In this document: piece after piece, positions 50,859 through 59,728 of the stretch
How the letters are laid out: every line of letters begins with the position of its first letter
Numbering within the stretch: position 1 is the stretch's first letter
From: an uncultured Oscillospiraceae bacterium
GTDB taxonomy: Bacteria > Bacillota > Clostridia > Oscillospirales > Oscillospiraceae
Assembly: GCA_947623745.1 (NCBI GenBank)
Contig: CANQHN010000009.1
Coordinates: 1-64,000, forward strand
Length of the DNA stretch: 64,000 nucleotides
Reading direction: 5' to 3'
Program-made: the position numbers and the translations under genes
Notes under the pieces: generated by a model
Databases searched by the model: none
What the model saw: only the letters and a program-made list of their open reading frames with translations
Told to the model about the DNA's origin: nothing

Positions 50859-53348
50859 ATGGACATCAAGATTGCCCTGGCGGGCAACCCAAACTGCGGC
50901 AAGACTACTCTGTTCAACGCCCTGACCGGGTCCAACCAGTACGTGGGCAACTGGCCCGGCGTTACCGTGGAGAAGAAGGAGGGCCGGCTCAAGGGCCACA
51001 AGGACGTGGTCATCCAGGACCTGCCCGGCATCTACTCCCTGTCCCCCTACACCCTGGAGGAAGTGGTGGCCCGCAGCTACCTGGTGGGGGAGAAGCCCGA
51101 CGCCATCCTGAACATCGTGGACGGCACCAACATCGAGCGCAACCTGTATCTGACCACCCAGCTCATCGAGCTGGGGCTGCCCGTAGTGGTGGCGGTGAAC
51201 ATGATCGACCTGGTGCGCAAAAACGGCGACCAGATCGACCTGGCCAGGCTGGGCCAGGCCCTGGGGTGCCAGGCCGTGGAGATGTCCGCCCTGAAAAACG
51301 AGGGCGGCATGGAGACCGCGGAGATCGCCGTCAAGCTGGCCCAGGAGAAAAAGACCGGCGAGCACCCCCACGTGTTCACCGGCAGCGTGGAGCACGCCCT
51401 GGCCCACATCGAGGAGTCCATCGAGGGCAGGGTGGACCAGCGCTACCTGCGCTGGTACGCCATCAAGATCTTCGAGCGGGACGAGAAGGTGCTGGCCGAG
51501 CTGAAGCTGGACAAGGAGCTCTCCGACCACCTGGAGCAGCACATCGCCGACTGTGAGGCCGAGCTGGACGACGACGCCGAGTCCATCATCACCAACCAGC
51601 GCTACGCCTACATCAACGGTGTGGTCTCCAAGGCGGTGAAGAAGAAGGGCGCCAAGCACAGCATGAGCACCTCCGACAAGATCGACCAGGTGGTCACCAA
51701 CCGGGTGCTGGCCCTGCCCATCTTCTTCGTGGCCATGTTCCTGGTGTACGCCATCGCTATGGGCGGCTGGTCGGTGTCCATCGGCACCGCCCTCACCGAC
51801 TGGGCCAACGACGGGCTGTTCGGCGACGGCTGGTTCGTCCCCTTCACCGCCGACACGGATGCGTGGGAGGAGGACTCCGGCGCCTACGAGGAGGCCGGCA
51901 CCGTGATCGAGGGCTTCCTGGCCGCCGCCGGGGAGGCGGGCTACGACGTGGAGCCCATCTCCTCCGCTCTGGAGGAGGGCACGCTGGACCAGGCCGCCCT
52001 GGCCGGCTTCGTCAACGAGACCGCCTCTGTCGCCACCGAGGTCTACTTCTACGACGACGAGAACGGCGAGACCACCACCATGCCCGTGGGCGCGGCCGAC
52101 TTCGCCGCCGCCGTCCAGGTCCCGGAGCCCGACCCCCACGACTATGGCACCTGGGTGCCCGGCGTCCCCGTGCTGGTGGAGAGCGCCCTGACCGCCCTGA
52201 ACTGTAATGAGCTGGTTACCTCCCTGGTGCTGGACGGCATCGTGGCCGGTGTGGGCGCCGTGCTGGGCTTCGTGCCCCAGATGCTGGTGCTGTTCCTGCT
52301 GCTGGCCATCCTGGAGGACATCGGCTACATGGCCCGCATCGCCTTCATCATGGACCGGATCTTCCGCCGCTTCGGCCTGTCTGGCAAGTCCTTCATCCCC
52401 ATGCTGGTGGCCACCGGCTGCGGCGTGCCCGGCGTCATGGCCTCCCGGACCATCGAGCAGGACCGGGACCGCAAAATGACCATCATGACCACCTGCTTTA
52501 TGCCCTGCGGCGCCAAGGCCCCCATCATCGCCCTGTTCGCCGGCGCCATCTTCGGCCACTCCCCCCTGGTGGCCGCCTCCGCCTACTTCATCGGCATCGG
52601 CTCGGTGATCGTCTCCGGCATCATGCTCAAGAAGTTCAAGGCCTTCGCCGGCGAGCCTGCCCCCTTCGTCATGGAGCTGCCCGCCTACCACATCCCCTCC
52701 CCGGGCAACGTGCTGCGGGCCACCTGGGAGCGGGGCTGGTCCTTCATCAAACGGGCCGGTACCATCATCCTGCTCTCCTCCATCCTCATCTGGTTCCTGC
52801 AGAGCTTCGGCGTCACCGCTGAGGGCCTGCGCATGGTGGAGGACAGCGACGCCTCCCTGCTGGCCGCCATCGGCGGGGCTGTGGCCTTTATTTTCGCGCC
52901 CCTGGGCTTCGGCACCTGGCAGGCCACCGTGGCCTCCATCACCGGCCTGGTGGCCAAGGAGGAAGTGGTGGGCACCATGGCCGTCCTGTATCCGGGCAAC
53001 TTCTCCATGGAGATCGCCGCCCACTTCACCCCCATCACCACCTACAGCTTCATGATCTTCAACTTGCTGTGCGCCCCCTGCTTCGCCGCCATCGGCGCCA
53101 TCAAGCGGGAGATGAACAACACCAAATGGACCCTGGGCGCCGTGGGATATATGTGCCTGTGGGCCTACGTCCTGGCCCTCATCGTCTACCAGATCGGCGG
53201 AGTCCTCACCGGCGAGGTCGCCTTCGGCGTGGGCACCGTCGTGGCCATGGCGCTGATCGCCTGCATCATCTACATGCTGGTCCGCAAGGGCTACCAGGGC
53301 GAGGACACCAGGAGCCGCCTGTCCTCCGTGCGGGCCGCCCAGGTGTGA
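50859..53348 (+). CDS. feoB: Ferrous iron transporter FeoB
   Basis: 829 aa; GGGAAGGAGAAGCAT precedes ATG 50859. N-terminal G domain with GNPNCGKTTLFNALTG (G1), the G2 Thr in GNWPGVTVEKKEG, DLPGIYSLSPY (G3) and NMIDL (G4), then the helical GDI domain and a polytopic membrane part with the Gate motifs (TGCGVPGVMASRTIEQDRDR; CFMPCGAKAPIIALFAG). Between the first two membrane segments lies a long acidic extracellular insert (WEEDSGAYEEAGTVIEGFLA and onward), about 100 residues longer than in compact FeoB proteins. Imports Fe2+. Confidence 0.96.
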   Translation: MDIKIALAGNPNCGKTTLFNALTGSNQYVGNWPGVTVEKKEGRLKGHKDVVIQDLPGIYSLSPYTLEEVVARSYLVGEKPDAILNIVDGTNIERNLYLTTQLIELGLPVVVAVNMIDLVRKNGDQIDLARLGQALGCQAVEMSALKNEGGMETAEIAVKLAQEKKTGEHPHVFTGSVEHALAHIEESIEGRVDQRYLRWYAIKIFERDEKVLAELKLDKELSDHLEQHIADCEAELDDDAESIITNQRYAYINGVVSKAVKKKGAKHSMSTSDKIDQVVTNRVLALPIFFVAMFLVYAIAMGGWSVSIGTALTDWANDGLFGDGWFVPFTADTDAWEEDSGAYEEAGTVIEGFLAAAGEAGYDVEPISSALEEGTLDQAALAGFVNETASVATEVYFYDDENGETTTMPVGAADFAAAVQVPEPDPHDYGTWVPGVPVLVESALTALNCNELVTSLVLDGIVAGVGAVLGFVPQMLVLFLLLAILEDIGYMARIAFIMDRIFRRFGLSGKSFIPMLVATGCGVPGVMASRTIEQDRDRKMTIMTTCFMPCGAKAPIIALFAGAIFGHSPLVAASAYFIGIGSVIVSGIMLKKFKAFAGEPAPFVMELPAYHIPSPGNVLRATWERGWSFIKRAGTIILLSSILIWFLQSFGVTAEGLRMVEDSDASLLAAIGGAVAFIFAPLGFGTWQATVASITGLVAKEEVVGTMAVLYPGNFSMEIAAHFTPITTYSFMIFNLLCAPCFAAIGAIKREMNNTKWTLGAVGYMCLWAYVLALIVYQIGGVLTGEVAFGVGTVVAMALIACIIYMLVRKGYQGEDTRSRLSSVRAAQV

Positions 53349-53379
53349 CTGAGCTGAGATCGGAAAGGAGGGGCGCGTC

Positions 53380-53553
53380 ATGCCTGGTTTTCTTGGAACG
53401 TTGATCGTTGTGCTCCTTGTGGCGGGGCTGGCCGCCCTGTGCGCCCGCTCCCTGTGGCGGGACCACAAATCCGGCGGCGGCTGCGCCGGGTGCTCCGGGA
53501 ACTGCGCCCACTGCTCCGGCTGCGCCCGGAGCGAGCCAAAAAGCGGAGAATAA
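53380..53553 (+). CDS. FeoB-associated Cys-rich membrane protein
   Basis: 57 aa, too short for the ORF track. ATG 53380 after GAAAGGAGGGGCGCGTC. One membrane helix (FLGTLIVVLLVAGLAALCAR), then a cluster of six cysteines (CAGCSGNCAHCSGC). This is the small FeoB-associated family found right after feoB in Firmicutes. Role probably in iron delivery or FeoB stability. Confidence 0.88.
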   Translation: MPGFLGTLIVVLLVAGLAALCARSLWRDHKSGGGCAGCSGNCAHCSGCARSEPKSGE

Positions 53554-53555
53554 AA

Positions 53556-53594
53556 CAAAAAACAGGCATGGCCTCGGCCATGCCTGCTTTTTTG
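53556..53594 (+). terminator. Terminator of the feo operon
   Basis: CAGGCATGGC / GCCATGCCTG followed by T6, preceded by A6; works in both directions and also ends lysA on the minus strand. Confidence 0.88.
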
Positions 53595-53600
53595 TTTTGC

Positions 53601-54860
53601 TTAGTCCCAGATAGCAGTGGCGAAGTAGTCCTCGGGGGTCTCGGCCCGGCGAATCAGGCGGGTGGAGCCATCCTCACACAGCAGCACCTCCGCCGAGCGC
53701 AGCCGGCCGTTGTACTGGTAGCCCATGGCGTGGCCGTGGGCGCCGGTGTCGTGGATGACCAGCAGGTCGCCGATGTCGATTTTGGGCAGCATCCGGTCCA
53801 CAGCGAACTTGTCGCAGTTCTCGCACAGGGAGCCGGTGACGTCGTACCTGTGGTCGCAGGGGGCGTCCTCCTTGCCCATGACGGTGATGTGGTGGTAGGC
53901 CCCGTAGATGGCCGGGCGCATCAGGTTGGCGGCGCAGGCGTCCACGCCGATGTACTCCTTGTGGGTGTGCTTCTCGTGGATGACCCGGGTGACCAGGTGG
54001 CCGTAGGGGGCCAGCATGAACCGGCCCAGCTCGGTGCACAGGGCCACGTCCCCCATGCCGGCGGGGACCAAAATCTCCTCGTAGGCCCGGCGGACCCCCT
54101 CGCCGATGACGGCGATGTCGTTGGCGGGCTGGTCGGGCCGGTAGGGGACCCCCACGCCGCCGGACAGGTTGATGAAGGTGACGTGGGCCCCGGTCTCCCG
54201 CTGGAGCTCTACGGCGGTGCGGAACAGGATGGCGGCCAGGGCGGGGTAGTAGTCGTTGGAGATGGTGTTGGAGGCCAGGAAGGCGTGGATGCCGAACTCC
54301 TCCGCCCCCAGCTCCTTCAACCGCTTGAACGCCTGGGTCATCTGGGGCCGGGTCATGCCGTACTTGGCGTCGCCGGGGTTGTCCATGACCTGGAACCCCT
54401 CCTTGCTCTCGCCCAGGGTGAAGGTGCCGCCGGGGTTGTAGCGGCAGGAGATCCGTTTGGGGATATAGCCGATGGTGTCCTTCAAAAAGTCGATGTGGGT
54501 GATGTCGTCCAGGTTGATGGTGGCCCCCAGCCTGGCGGCCAGGGCGAACTCCTCGGCGGGGGTGTCGTTGGAGGAGAACATGATCTCCTCCCCGGTGAAG
54601 CCGCACCGGTCGGACATCATCAGCTCGGTGAGGGAGGAGCAGTCCACGCCGCAGCCCTCCTCCCGCAGGATCTTCAAGATCTGGGGGTTGGGGGTGGCCT
54701 TCACGGCGAAGTGCTCCCGGAACCCCTTGTTCCAGGCGAAGGCGCGGTACAGGGCCCGGGCGTTTTCCCGGATGCCCTTCTCGTCGTACAGGTGGAAGGG
54801 GGTGGGGTAGTCTTTTACGATCTCCTGGAGCTGCTCCAGGGTGACAAAGGGCTTTTTCAC
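53601..54860 (-). CDS. lysA: Diaminopimelate decarboxylase
   Basis: 419 aa from GTG 54860 (AAAGGAGCCGACTGCC upstream); the track's 54944 start adds 28 residues. Alanine-racemase-type PLP barrel with the Schiff-base Lys in HFAVKATPNPQIL, the HAFLASNT segment, the phosphate-binding GGVGVPYRP and GEGVRRAYEE, and the catalytic Cys in SLCENCDKF. Converts meso-diaminopimelate to lysine, the last step of lysine synthesis. Monocistronic. Confidence 0.9.
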   Translation of the reverse strand: MKKPFVTLEQLQEIVKDYPTPFHLYDEKGIRENARALYRAFAWNKGFREHFAVKATPNPQILKILREEGCGVDCSSLTELMMSDRCGFTGEEIMFSSNDTPAEEFALAARLGATINLDDITHIDFLKDTIGYIPKRISCRYNPGGTFTLGESKEGFQVMDNPGDAKYGMTRPQMTQAFKRLKELGAEEFGIHAFLASNTISNDYYPALAAILFRTAVELQRETGAHVTFINLSGGVGVPYRPDQPANDIAVIGEGVRRAYEEILVPAGMGDVALCTELGRFMLAPYGHLVTRVIHEKHTHKEYIGVDACAANLMRPAIYGAYHHITVMGKEDAPCDHRYDVTGSLCENCDKFAVDRMLPKIDIGDLLVIHDTGAHGHAMGYQYNGRLRSAEVLLCEDGSTRLIRRAETPEDYFATAIWD

Positions 54861-54984
54861 GGCAGTCGGCTCCTTTTTCTGTGTGTAGCGTGCGGAAAGC
54901 GCGGGATTCTGTTCTAGTTTAGCGAAACCGTGCCCCGCTGTCAAGAGCGGAGAAAAAAGTCCTCTGCGGGCCCGGCCCCGCCCG

Positions 54985-56595
54985 TCAGCCGCCCCGGAGG
55001 GCCGCCTCCCGGATCAAGCCGGCGCGGAAGGAGTAGTAGGGGTCGTAGCTGATCGAGCCGCTGCGTTCGAGGTTTATATAGACATAGTCGAAGTCGTACT
55101 CCATCTTCCAGGTCCCCAGGGGGCGCCCGGCGGCGTCAAAGCGGGTGAGCAGGCTGTAATAGTCGTCCTCGCCGCCGTGCAGGGGATTGAAGGAGAAGCC
55201 GTTGGCGTACCAGTAGTGGAACAGGTAGTACCCGCCGTCCGCGCAGTCGAGGCGGACCCAGGTGTCGCCCATGTAAAAACGGGCCCTCTGAATACTGGCC
55301 GGCTCGTAGGCCGTCCTTTTGCTGGCGTTGAGGATACGCACCAGTCTGCCGGTGTAGGCGCCGGGCAGCGCCTCCACCTCTTTCAGCTCGGGGATCGCGT
55401 CGTAGAGGGGCACATAGTCGTACCACTGCTCTATGGGGCACTGCTCCAGCACCTGGGCCATTCTGGTGCCGGAGACCACAGAGTCGGGGTCGATGTATCC
55501 CCCCGGCTGGGACGCCCCCAGGGCGGCGGCGGTGCACAGGGCCAGCACCGCCAGGACCGCGGAGAGGGAGGCCGCCCCCCGCCAGAGCCGGCCGCTGTTC
55601 AGGATGGCCGTCAGCCGGTCCTTGAGGTTTTTCTTCTCCTCGCACACGGCGGTGGAGATCACCGCCCCAGGCAGGCGGGCCGGGGCGGCCATGTCGATGA
55701 GGGTGTCGCCGTAGTCCTGCTTCCCGGTGCTGTCCAGGGTCTGGATCACCGCCTCGTCGCAGGCAAGCTCGCAGGAGCGGGCCAGTTCCCGGCGGACCAG
55801 CCAGGCGAGGGGGTTGAACCAGTGCAAGCAGGCGGCCAGCACGGCCCACCATTTCAGCGGCACGTCGCCGTGGCAGTAGTGGGCCAGCTCGTGGCGCAGG
55901 ATGTTCTCCAGCTGCTTATCGGTGTACTCCCGGTCGGGCAGATAGATCGCGGGGTCCAGGACCCCCACCAGCATGGGGGTGGGGACCAGGGGGCTGCGGA
56001 ACAGCTTGGGGCGGCACTCCGACGGCCTCAGCTCCAGGAGCTTGGCCGTCTCCTCCTCCCGGGCCGGGAGACGGGTCCTGCGCAGCTCTTTGTAAAAGCG
56101 CCGGTAGCGGACCCACGTCACGAGGAACAGGGCCGCGGAGACGATGGGGAGCAGGATCAGCACCTGGTCGGCCACCGCGGCCGGGTCCAGGGCGGGACCG
56201 CCCGGGGCGTCCTCCCCGATATCGGTGGAGTCGCCGTAGACGGGGGCGTGACCGAGGCCAATCCAATCCATGACTGCGCTGTTCCCGTCCCAGTGGCGCT
56301 CCACCACCGCCTGCTGGATGACGTTCTGGGCGGCGGAGATGGGCGTGCTCACCCGGAGGGTGAGGAACAGGGAGACGGGCACCAGAAAGCCCGCCAGGGC
56401 GATCTTCCACAGCCGGTACTCCCCCTTCCTGGTGAGGCGGCTGCGCAGGAGGGGCCGGAGGACCAGCAGAGCCAGGGTCAGCACGCCGCCGGACAGGGTC
56501 ATCATCAGGACCAGCCGCAGCGCCCACTGGGAGGCGGCGTAGAGCAGGACCGGGAGTATCACGATCACTTCCGCCAGGATCACAGCAACGATCAT
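54985..56595 (-). CDS. BlaR1-like M56 membrane metallopeptidase (chromosomal pair)
   Basis: 536 aa from the ATG at 56595, overlapping the BlaI stop by 4 nt. N-terminal helices (MIVAVILAEVIVILPVLLYA; LVLMMTLSGGVLTLALLVL), zinc site LRHELAHYCHGD (near residue 237) with ELARSCELACDEAVI, then a helix (LSAVLAVLALCTAAALGA) and a ~150-residue extracellular domain (VLEQCPIEQWYDYVPLYDAI). No beta-lactam-binding SxxK motif. Partner of the repressor at 56592-56972. Confidence 0.9.
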   Translation of the reverse strand: MIVAVILAEVIVILPVLLYAASQWALRLVLMMTLSGGVLTLALLVLRPLLRSRLTRKGEYRLWKIALAGFLVPVSLFLTLRVSTPISAAQNVIQQAVVERHWDGNSAVMDWIGLGHAPVYGDSTDIGEDAPGGPALDPAAVADQVLILLPIVSAALFLVTWVRYRRFYKELRRTRLPAREEETAKLLELRPSECRPKLFRSPLVPTPMLVGVLDPAIYLPDREYTDKQLENILRHELAHYCHGDVPLKWWAVLAACLHWFNPLAWLVRRELARSCELACDEAVIQTLDSTGKQDYGDTLIDMAAPARLPGAVISTAVCEEKKNLKDRLTAILNSGRLWRGAASLSAVLAVLALCTAAALGASQPGGYIDPDSVVSGTRMAQVLEQCPIEQWYDYVPLYDAIPELKEVEALPGAYTGRLVRILNASKRTAYEPASIQRARFYMGDTWVRLDCADGGYYLFHYWYANGFSFNPLHGGEDDYYSLLTRFDAAGRPLGTWKMEYDFDYVYINLERSGSISYDPYYSFRAGLIREAALRGG

Positions 56596-56972
56596 GATTT
56601 CCCGCCTCCCATCCGGAAGTAGGATTTCAGCTCGTCGATGTCCGCCTCGGTCAGCGCCCCCCGGCCGCACAGGGCGGCCACCAGGTTTTTCGCGCTGCCC
56701 TGGTAAAGCCGGTCGATGAGGTCCCGCTCCGCCTCCGCCTGGAGGTCCGCCTCCGAGATGAGGGGGCTGTACTGCGCCACGCCCCGCTTCTCCACCCGGA
56801 CGGCCCCCTTCTCCACCAGGCGGCGCAGCAGGGTGTTGACGGTGGATTTCTCCCAGCCCTTCGTCTCCTTGAGCCGGGCGCGCAGGTCAGAGAAGGACAG
56901 CGAGGCATCCGCGCCCCAGAGCAGCTTCATCACCTCCAGCTCCGCGTTGGAAATCTTGTCCGTGAAATTCAT
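56592..56972 (-). CDS. BlaI/MecI-family repressor (chromosomal pair)
   Basis: 126 aa; GGAGGAAACGCT precedes the ATG at 56972. Winged helix ISNAELEVMKLLWGADASLS, KGWEKSTVNTLLRRLVEKGA, and the cleavage-region helix DLIDRLYQGSAKNLVAALCG. Two TACA-NN-TGTA operators, 24 bp apart, overlap the promoter; the same layout is found at cargo pair 1. Confidence 0.93.
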   Translation of the reverse strand: MNFTDKISNAELEVMKLLWGADASLSFSDLRARLKETKGWEKSTVNTLLRRLVEKGAVRVEKRGVAQYSPLISEADLQAEAERDLIDRLYQGSAKNLVAALCGRGALTEADIDELKSYFRMGGGKS

Positions 56973-56988
56973 AGCGTTTCCTCCGTAT

Positions 56989-57037
56989 TACAAATGTAGC
57001 ATGTACACATATTACACTTGTAACACAGCCCTGTCAA
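56989..57037 (-). promoter_or_regulatory. Promoter and two BlaI-type operators (chromosomal pair)
   Basis: On the minus strand: TTGACA, 17-bp spacer, TAATAT. TACACTTGTA (57013-57022) overlaps the -10 and TACAAATGTA (56989-56998) lies downstream, 24 bp centre to centre. Confidence 0.82.
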
Positions 57038-57105
57038 GGGGGTTTTGAAAAAAACTGCAAAATGGCTGGCGCGGCGCCTGGACGGTGTGTTTTGGGAGTT
57101 GTGGC

Positions 57106-57134
57106 TTGAACCCGGCCCCGGGTTGTGGTATAGT
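57106..57134 (+). promoter_or_regulatory. Promoter of the 57192-58601 gene
   Basis: TTGAAC, 17-bp GC spacer, TATAGT. Its position fixes the gene start downstream at 57192 and argues against the longer ORF of the track. Confidence 0.65.
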
Positions 57135-57191
57135 TTTCCTGCGGAAGAGCAAATACGGATGGTGGCGCCCGCCGGGGCGCCGGAGGTCGCT

Positions 57192-58601
57192 ATGGCAAAG
57201 AAACTGGGCCGGTTGGGAGAGAGGATATGCCTGCTGTGCGCGGCGGTGTTCTGCGCCGTCATCGTGCTCCAGAGCGCCCGGGCGGCGGCGGACGGCCTGA
57301 CCGCCGTGGTGGCGCTGGGGGCGCTGTGCGCCGCCGCGGTGCTGGCGCTGGCGGTGAGGTTCTGGCCCTTCGGGGACCGGGGGACCATCCTGGCCCTGTT
57401 CCTGCTGCGGTTCGCCCTGGCCATGGGGGTGATCCTGCTCATCGGCGCCCAGCCCATCCAGGACTTCAACACCATGTACCTGGCCGCCCAAGACATGGCC
57501 CGGGGTTCCCGGGACTACCTGGGCGACGTCTACTTCTACAACTGGGCCTATCAGACCGGCTTTTCCTTCTACGAGAGCCTGCTGCTGCGCATCTTTGGCC
57601 CCGGCCAGCTCCCCCTCCAGGTGGCCAACGCCCTGTGGATGGGCGGCATCGGCGCGCTGGTGTACGCCATCGCCCTGCGGCTGATGCCCCGGCGGGCGGC
57701 GGTGGGGGTGAGCGTGCTGTTCGCGGTTTATCCAGCCCCCTACTTCCTGGCCGCGGTGCTCACCAACCAGCACATCGCCGCCTTCCTGTTCTACCTGGCC
57801 GTGTGGCTGCTGGTGCGGCGGGAGGAGCTCACCCCCGCCCGGGCGGCCCTGGCGGGGGTGGTCATCGCCCTGGGTAACGTGATGCGGCCCATCGGGGTGG
57901 TCCTGGTGCTGGCCGCCCTGTGCTGGCGGGGGGTCCGGCTGCTGCTGGGCCGGGAGGAGAACTGGAGGCGGGCCCTGGCCTGTCTGGCCCTGCTGCTGGT
58001 GGGGTACGAGGCGGTGTTTGCCCTGTGTTCCGGCGCGGTGGCCCGGTCGGGGCTGAACCCGGAGGGCCTGACCAACAACCAGCCCATGTGGAAGTTCGTC
58101 CTGGGTCTGAATCAGGAGAGCAGCGGCGCCTGGAACCGGGAGGACTACGAGGCGTACCTGTGCCTGCCCCCGGAGCAGGCCGACCCGGCCATGCGGGAGG
58201 TGGTGAAGGAGCGCCTCCAGGCCGGCCCGGTGGAGCTGGCAAAGCTGGCCCTGCGCAAGAGCCAGGTGATGTGGGGGGCCGACGAGTACATGTACTGGGG
58301 ATTCGGCCACCTGGACCCCCAGCGGAAGCTGGGGCCGCTGACCGTCGATCAGTACACCCGGGTCCTGGCCCGGGGGGACAAGGGGGTCTATCTGCTCGCC
58401 TTTGTCCTGGCCCTGCTGGGGGCGGCCGCCCTGCTCCGGCGGGGGACAGAGGGGGGACCGGCCCTGCTGGCGGCCTTCCTGCTGTGCGGCTACTACGCCG
58501 TCCACCTGATGGTGGAGGTCCAGTCCCGCTACCGTTATTTCCTCATGCCCGCCGTGTTCCTCCTGGCGGGGATTGGGCTGGCGGCATTGGCGGAGCGGTG
58601 A
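57192..58601 (+). CDS. Polytopic membrane glycosyltransferase-like protein (GT39/ArnT-like)
   Basis: 469 aa from ATG 57192 behind CCGGAGGTCGCT. About ten membrane segments. The first extracellular loop carries the acidic motif IQDFNTMYLAAQDMARGSRD, then YQTGFSFYESLLLRIFG, resembling the Asp-containing loop of GT-C enzymes such as ArnT and PMT, followed by LVYAIALRLMPRRAAVGVSV. Such enzymes transfer sugars from polyprenyl-phosphate carriers outside the membrane. Divergent from the BlaI operon, separated by ~220 bp; co-regulation is possible but unproven. Confidence 0.7.
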   Translation: MAKKLGRLGERICLLCAAVFCAVIVLQSARAAADGLTAVVALGALCAAAVLALAVRFWPFGDRGTILALFLLRFALAMGVILLIGAQPIQDFNTMYLAAQDMARGSRDYLGDVYFYNWAYQTGFSFYESLLLRIFGPGQLPLQVANALWMGGIGALVYAIALRLMPRRAAVGVSVLFAVYPAPYFLAAVLTNQHIAAFLFYLAVWLLVRREELTPARAALAGVVIALGNVMRPIGVVLVLAALCWRGVRLLLGREENWRRALACLALLLVGYEAVFALCSGAVARSGLNPEGLTNNQPMWKFVLGLNQESSGAWNREDYEAYLCLPPEQADPAMREVVKERLQAGPVELAKLALRKSQVMWGADEYMYWGFGHLDPQRKLGPLTVDQYTRVLARGDKGVYLLAFVLALLGAAALLRRGTEGGPALLAAFLLCGYYAVHLMVEVQSRYRYFLMPAVFLLAGIGLAALAER

Positions 58602-58619
58602 AAGAAAGGATAAAAAGCG

Positions 58620-58655
58620 CGGGCGCTGTGGAAAACCCACAGCGCCCGATTTTTT
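58620..58655 (+). terminator. Terminator after the glycosyltransferase-like gene
   Basis: CGGGCGCTGTGG / CCACAGCGCCCG with AAAA loop, followed by T6. Confidence 0.88.
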
Positions 58656-58684
58656 GGGAATATCGTCGAATGGGAGTGACGGTA

Positions 58685-58891
58685 TCAGCTCCGCTCCTCC
58701 ACCGGATCGCGGTCTCGGAACAGCAGGGAGATACACCACACGGCGGAGAGGCCCACCAGAGTATAAACCACCCGGCTGATCATGCTGCCGGAGCCCCCGC
58801 AGGCGAAGGCCACCAGGTCAAATTGGAACAATCCGACGCTGCCCCAGTTCAGCCCGCCGATGATCAGCAGGGTCAGGGCGATCTTGTCCAT
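58685..58891 (-). CDS. DUF378-family small membrane protein
   Basis: 68 aa from the ATG at 58891 (AAGGAGGTGGGAACCGTGATC upstream). DUF378 signature MDKIALTLLIIGGLNWGSVG, LFQFDLVAFACGG, then a second helix VVYTLVGLSAVWCISLLFRD. Two membrane segments; function unknown. Confidence 0.88.
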   Translation of the reverse strand: MDKIALTLLIIGGLNWGSVGLFQFDLVAFACGGSGSMISRVVYTLVGLSAVWCISLLFRDRDPVEERS

Positions 58892-58953
58892 GATCACGGT
58901 TCCCACCTCCTTGTCTTGGTATTCCGGGGATAGTATCTCCGGCGGGCGGGAAA

Positions 58954-59379
58954 CTATACGCGGTTTGACTTTTCGCCGCGCTGCTTTTTTAAGGAGGCGG
59001 GGCCGAACCCGCTGGGGAGCAGCTCCGACAGGCTTGCCTGCCGGTACGCCCCGTCCCCCCGGACGGCCAGGATGCGCAGGCCGGGGGCGAACTCGTAGAG
59101 CATCTGCCGGCACGCGCCGCAGGGCCAGCAGAAATCCTCCCCCCGGCCGGCAATGGCCAGGGCGGCGAAGCCGGAGGTGCGCCCCTCGCTCACTGCCTTC
59201 ACCAGGGCGGTGCGCTCGGCGCAGATGGTGGAGCCGTAGGCGGCGTTCTCCACGTTGCAGCCGGTGAACACGGTCCCGTCCTCACACAGCAGAGCGGCCC
59301 CCACCGGGAAGTGGGAGTAGGGGACATAGGAGCGGTCCTGCATCTGGACAGCCCGGGTGATCAGTTCCTGGTCGGTCAT
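58954..59379 (-). CDS. cdd: Cytidine deaminase
   Basis: 141 aa; AAAGGAGTTTTCCCC precedes the ATG at 59379. Zinc and catalytic residues in TGCNVENAAYGSTICAERTA (CAE) and CWPCGACRQMLYEFA (PCxxC). Deaminates cytidine and deoxycytidine to uridine forms in pyrimidine salvage. Single gene. Confidence 0.95.
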   Translation of the reverse strand: MTDQELITRAVQMQDRSYVPYSHFPVGAALLCEDGTVFTGCNVENAAYGSTICAERTALVKAVSEGRTSGFAALAIAGRGEDFCWPCGACRQMLYEFAPGLRILAVRGDGAYRQASLSELLPSGFGPASLKKQRGEKSNRV

Positions 59380-59728
59380 GGGGAAAACTCCTTTCCAGCT
59401 GCCCCGAGGGGCGAAATTGGGGCAAAAACGAGGAAATTTCAGCTCTGAAGTATTTCTAAAGAAAAATATTTCAGAAAAAAAGTACTGCTATCCTGAAAAA
59501 ACGTGGATTTTTTACAGTTTCTGTAAAAAACAGCGGCAAAAGCCCCGGAGAGGTTCCCCGGAGCGGGATGTGCCGCGCGGAGCTCCCGCCGGGAAATTTT
59601 GCCCCGCCGGGACCTTGGAAAACTGGACAAACCCCGGCCGCCGCGCTATACTGAGAGCGAACCGCGGCGGATCGGGGGCACCACTTTCCGTCGCCTGACA
59701 AAACTTCAATGTGTAAGGAGAAAAGGAT
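59380..59728 (+). promoter_or_regulatory. Non-coding gap with the thiD promoter
   Basis: No gene is supported in this ~350 bp; the three small ORFs listed there lack ribosome-binding sites. TGGACA (59624), 17-bp spacer, TATACT (59647) is a good promoter for thiD. I looked for a TPP riboswitch (CTGAGA / ACCTGA-type motifs in order) and did not find one. Confidence 0.6.

Noticed and set aside
50826-53558. 910-aa minus-strand ORF
   Set aside because: Antisense of feoB; biased Gly/His/Asp composition, no ribosome-binding site and a clear gene on the other strand.
59380-59728. TPP riboswitch upstream of thiD
   Set aside because: The conserved thi-box motifs were not found in order; only a plain promoter is visible.
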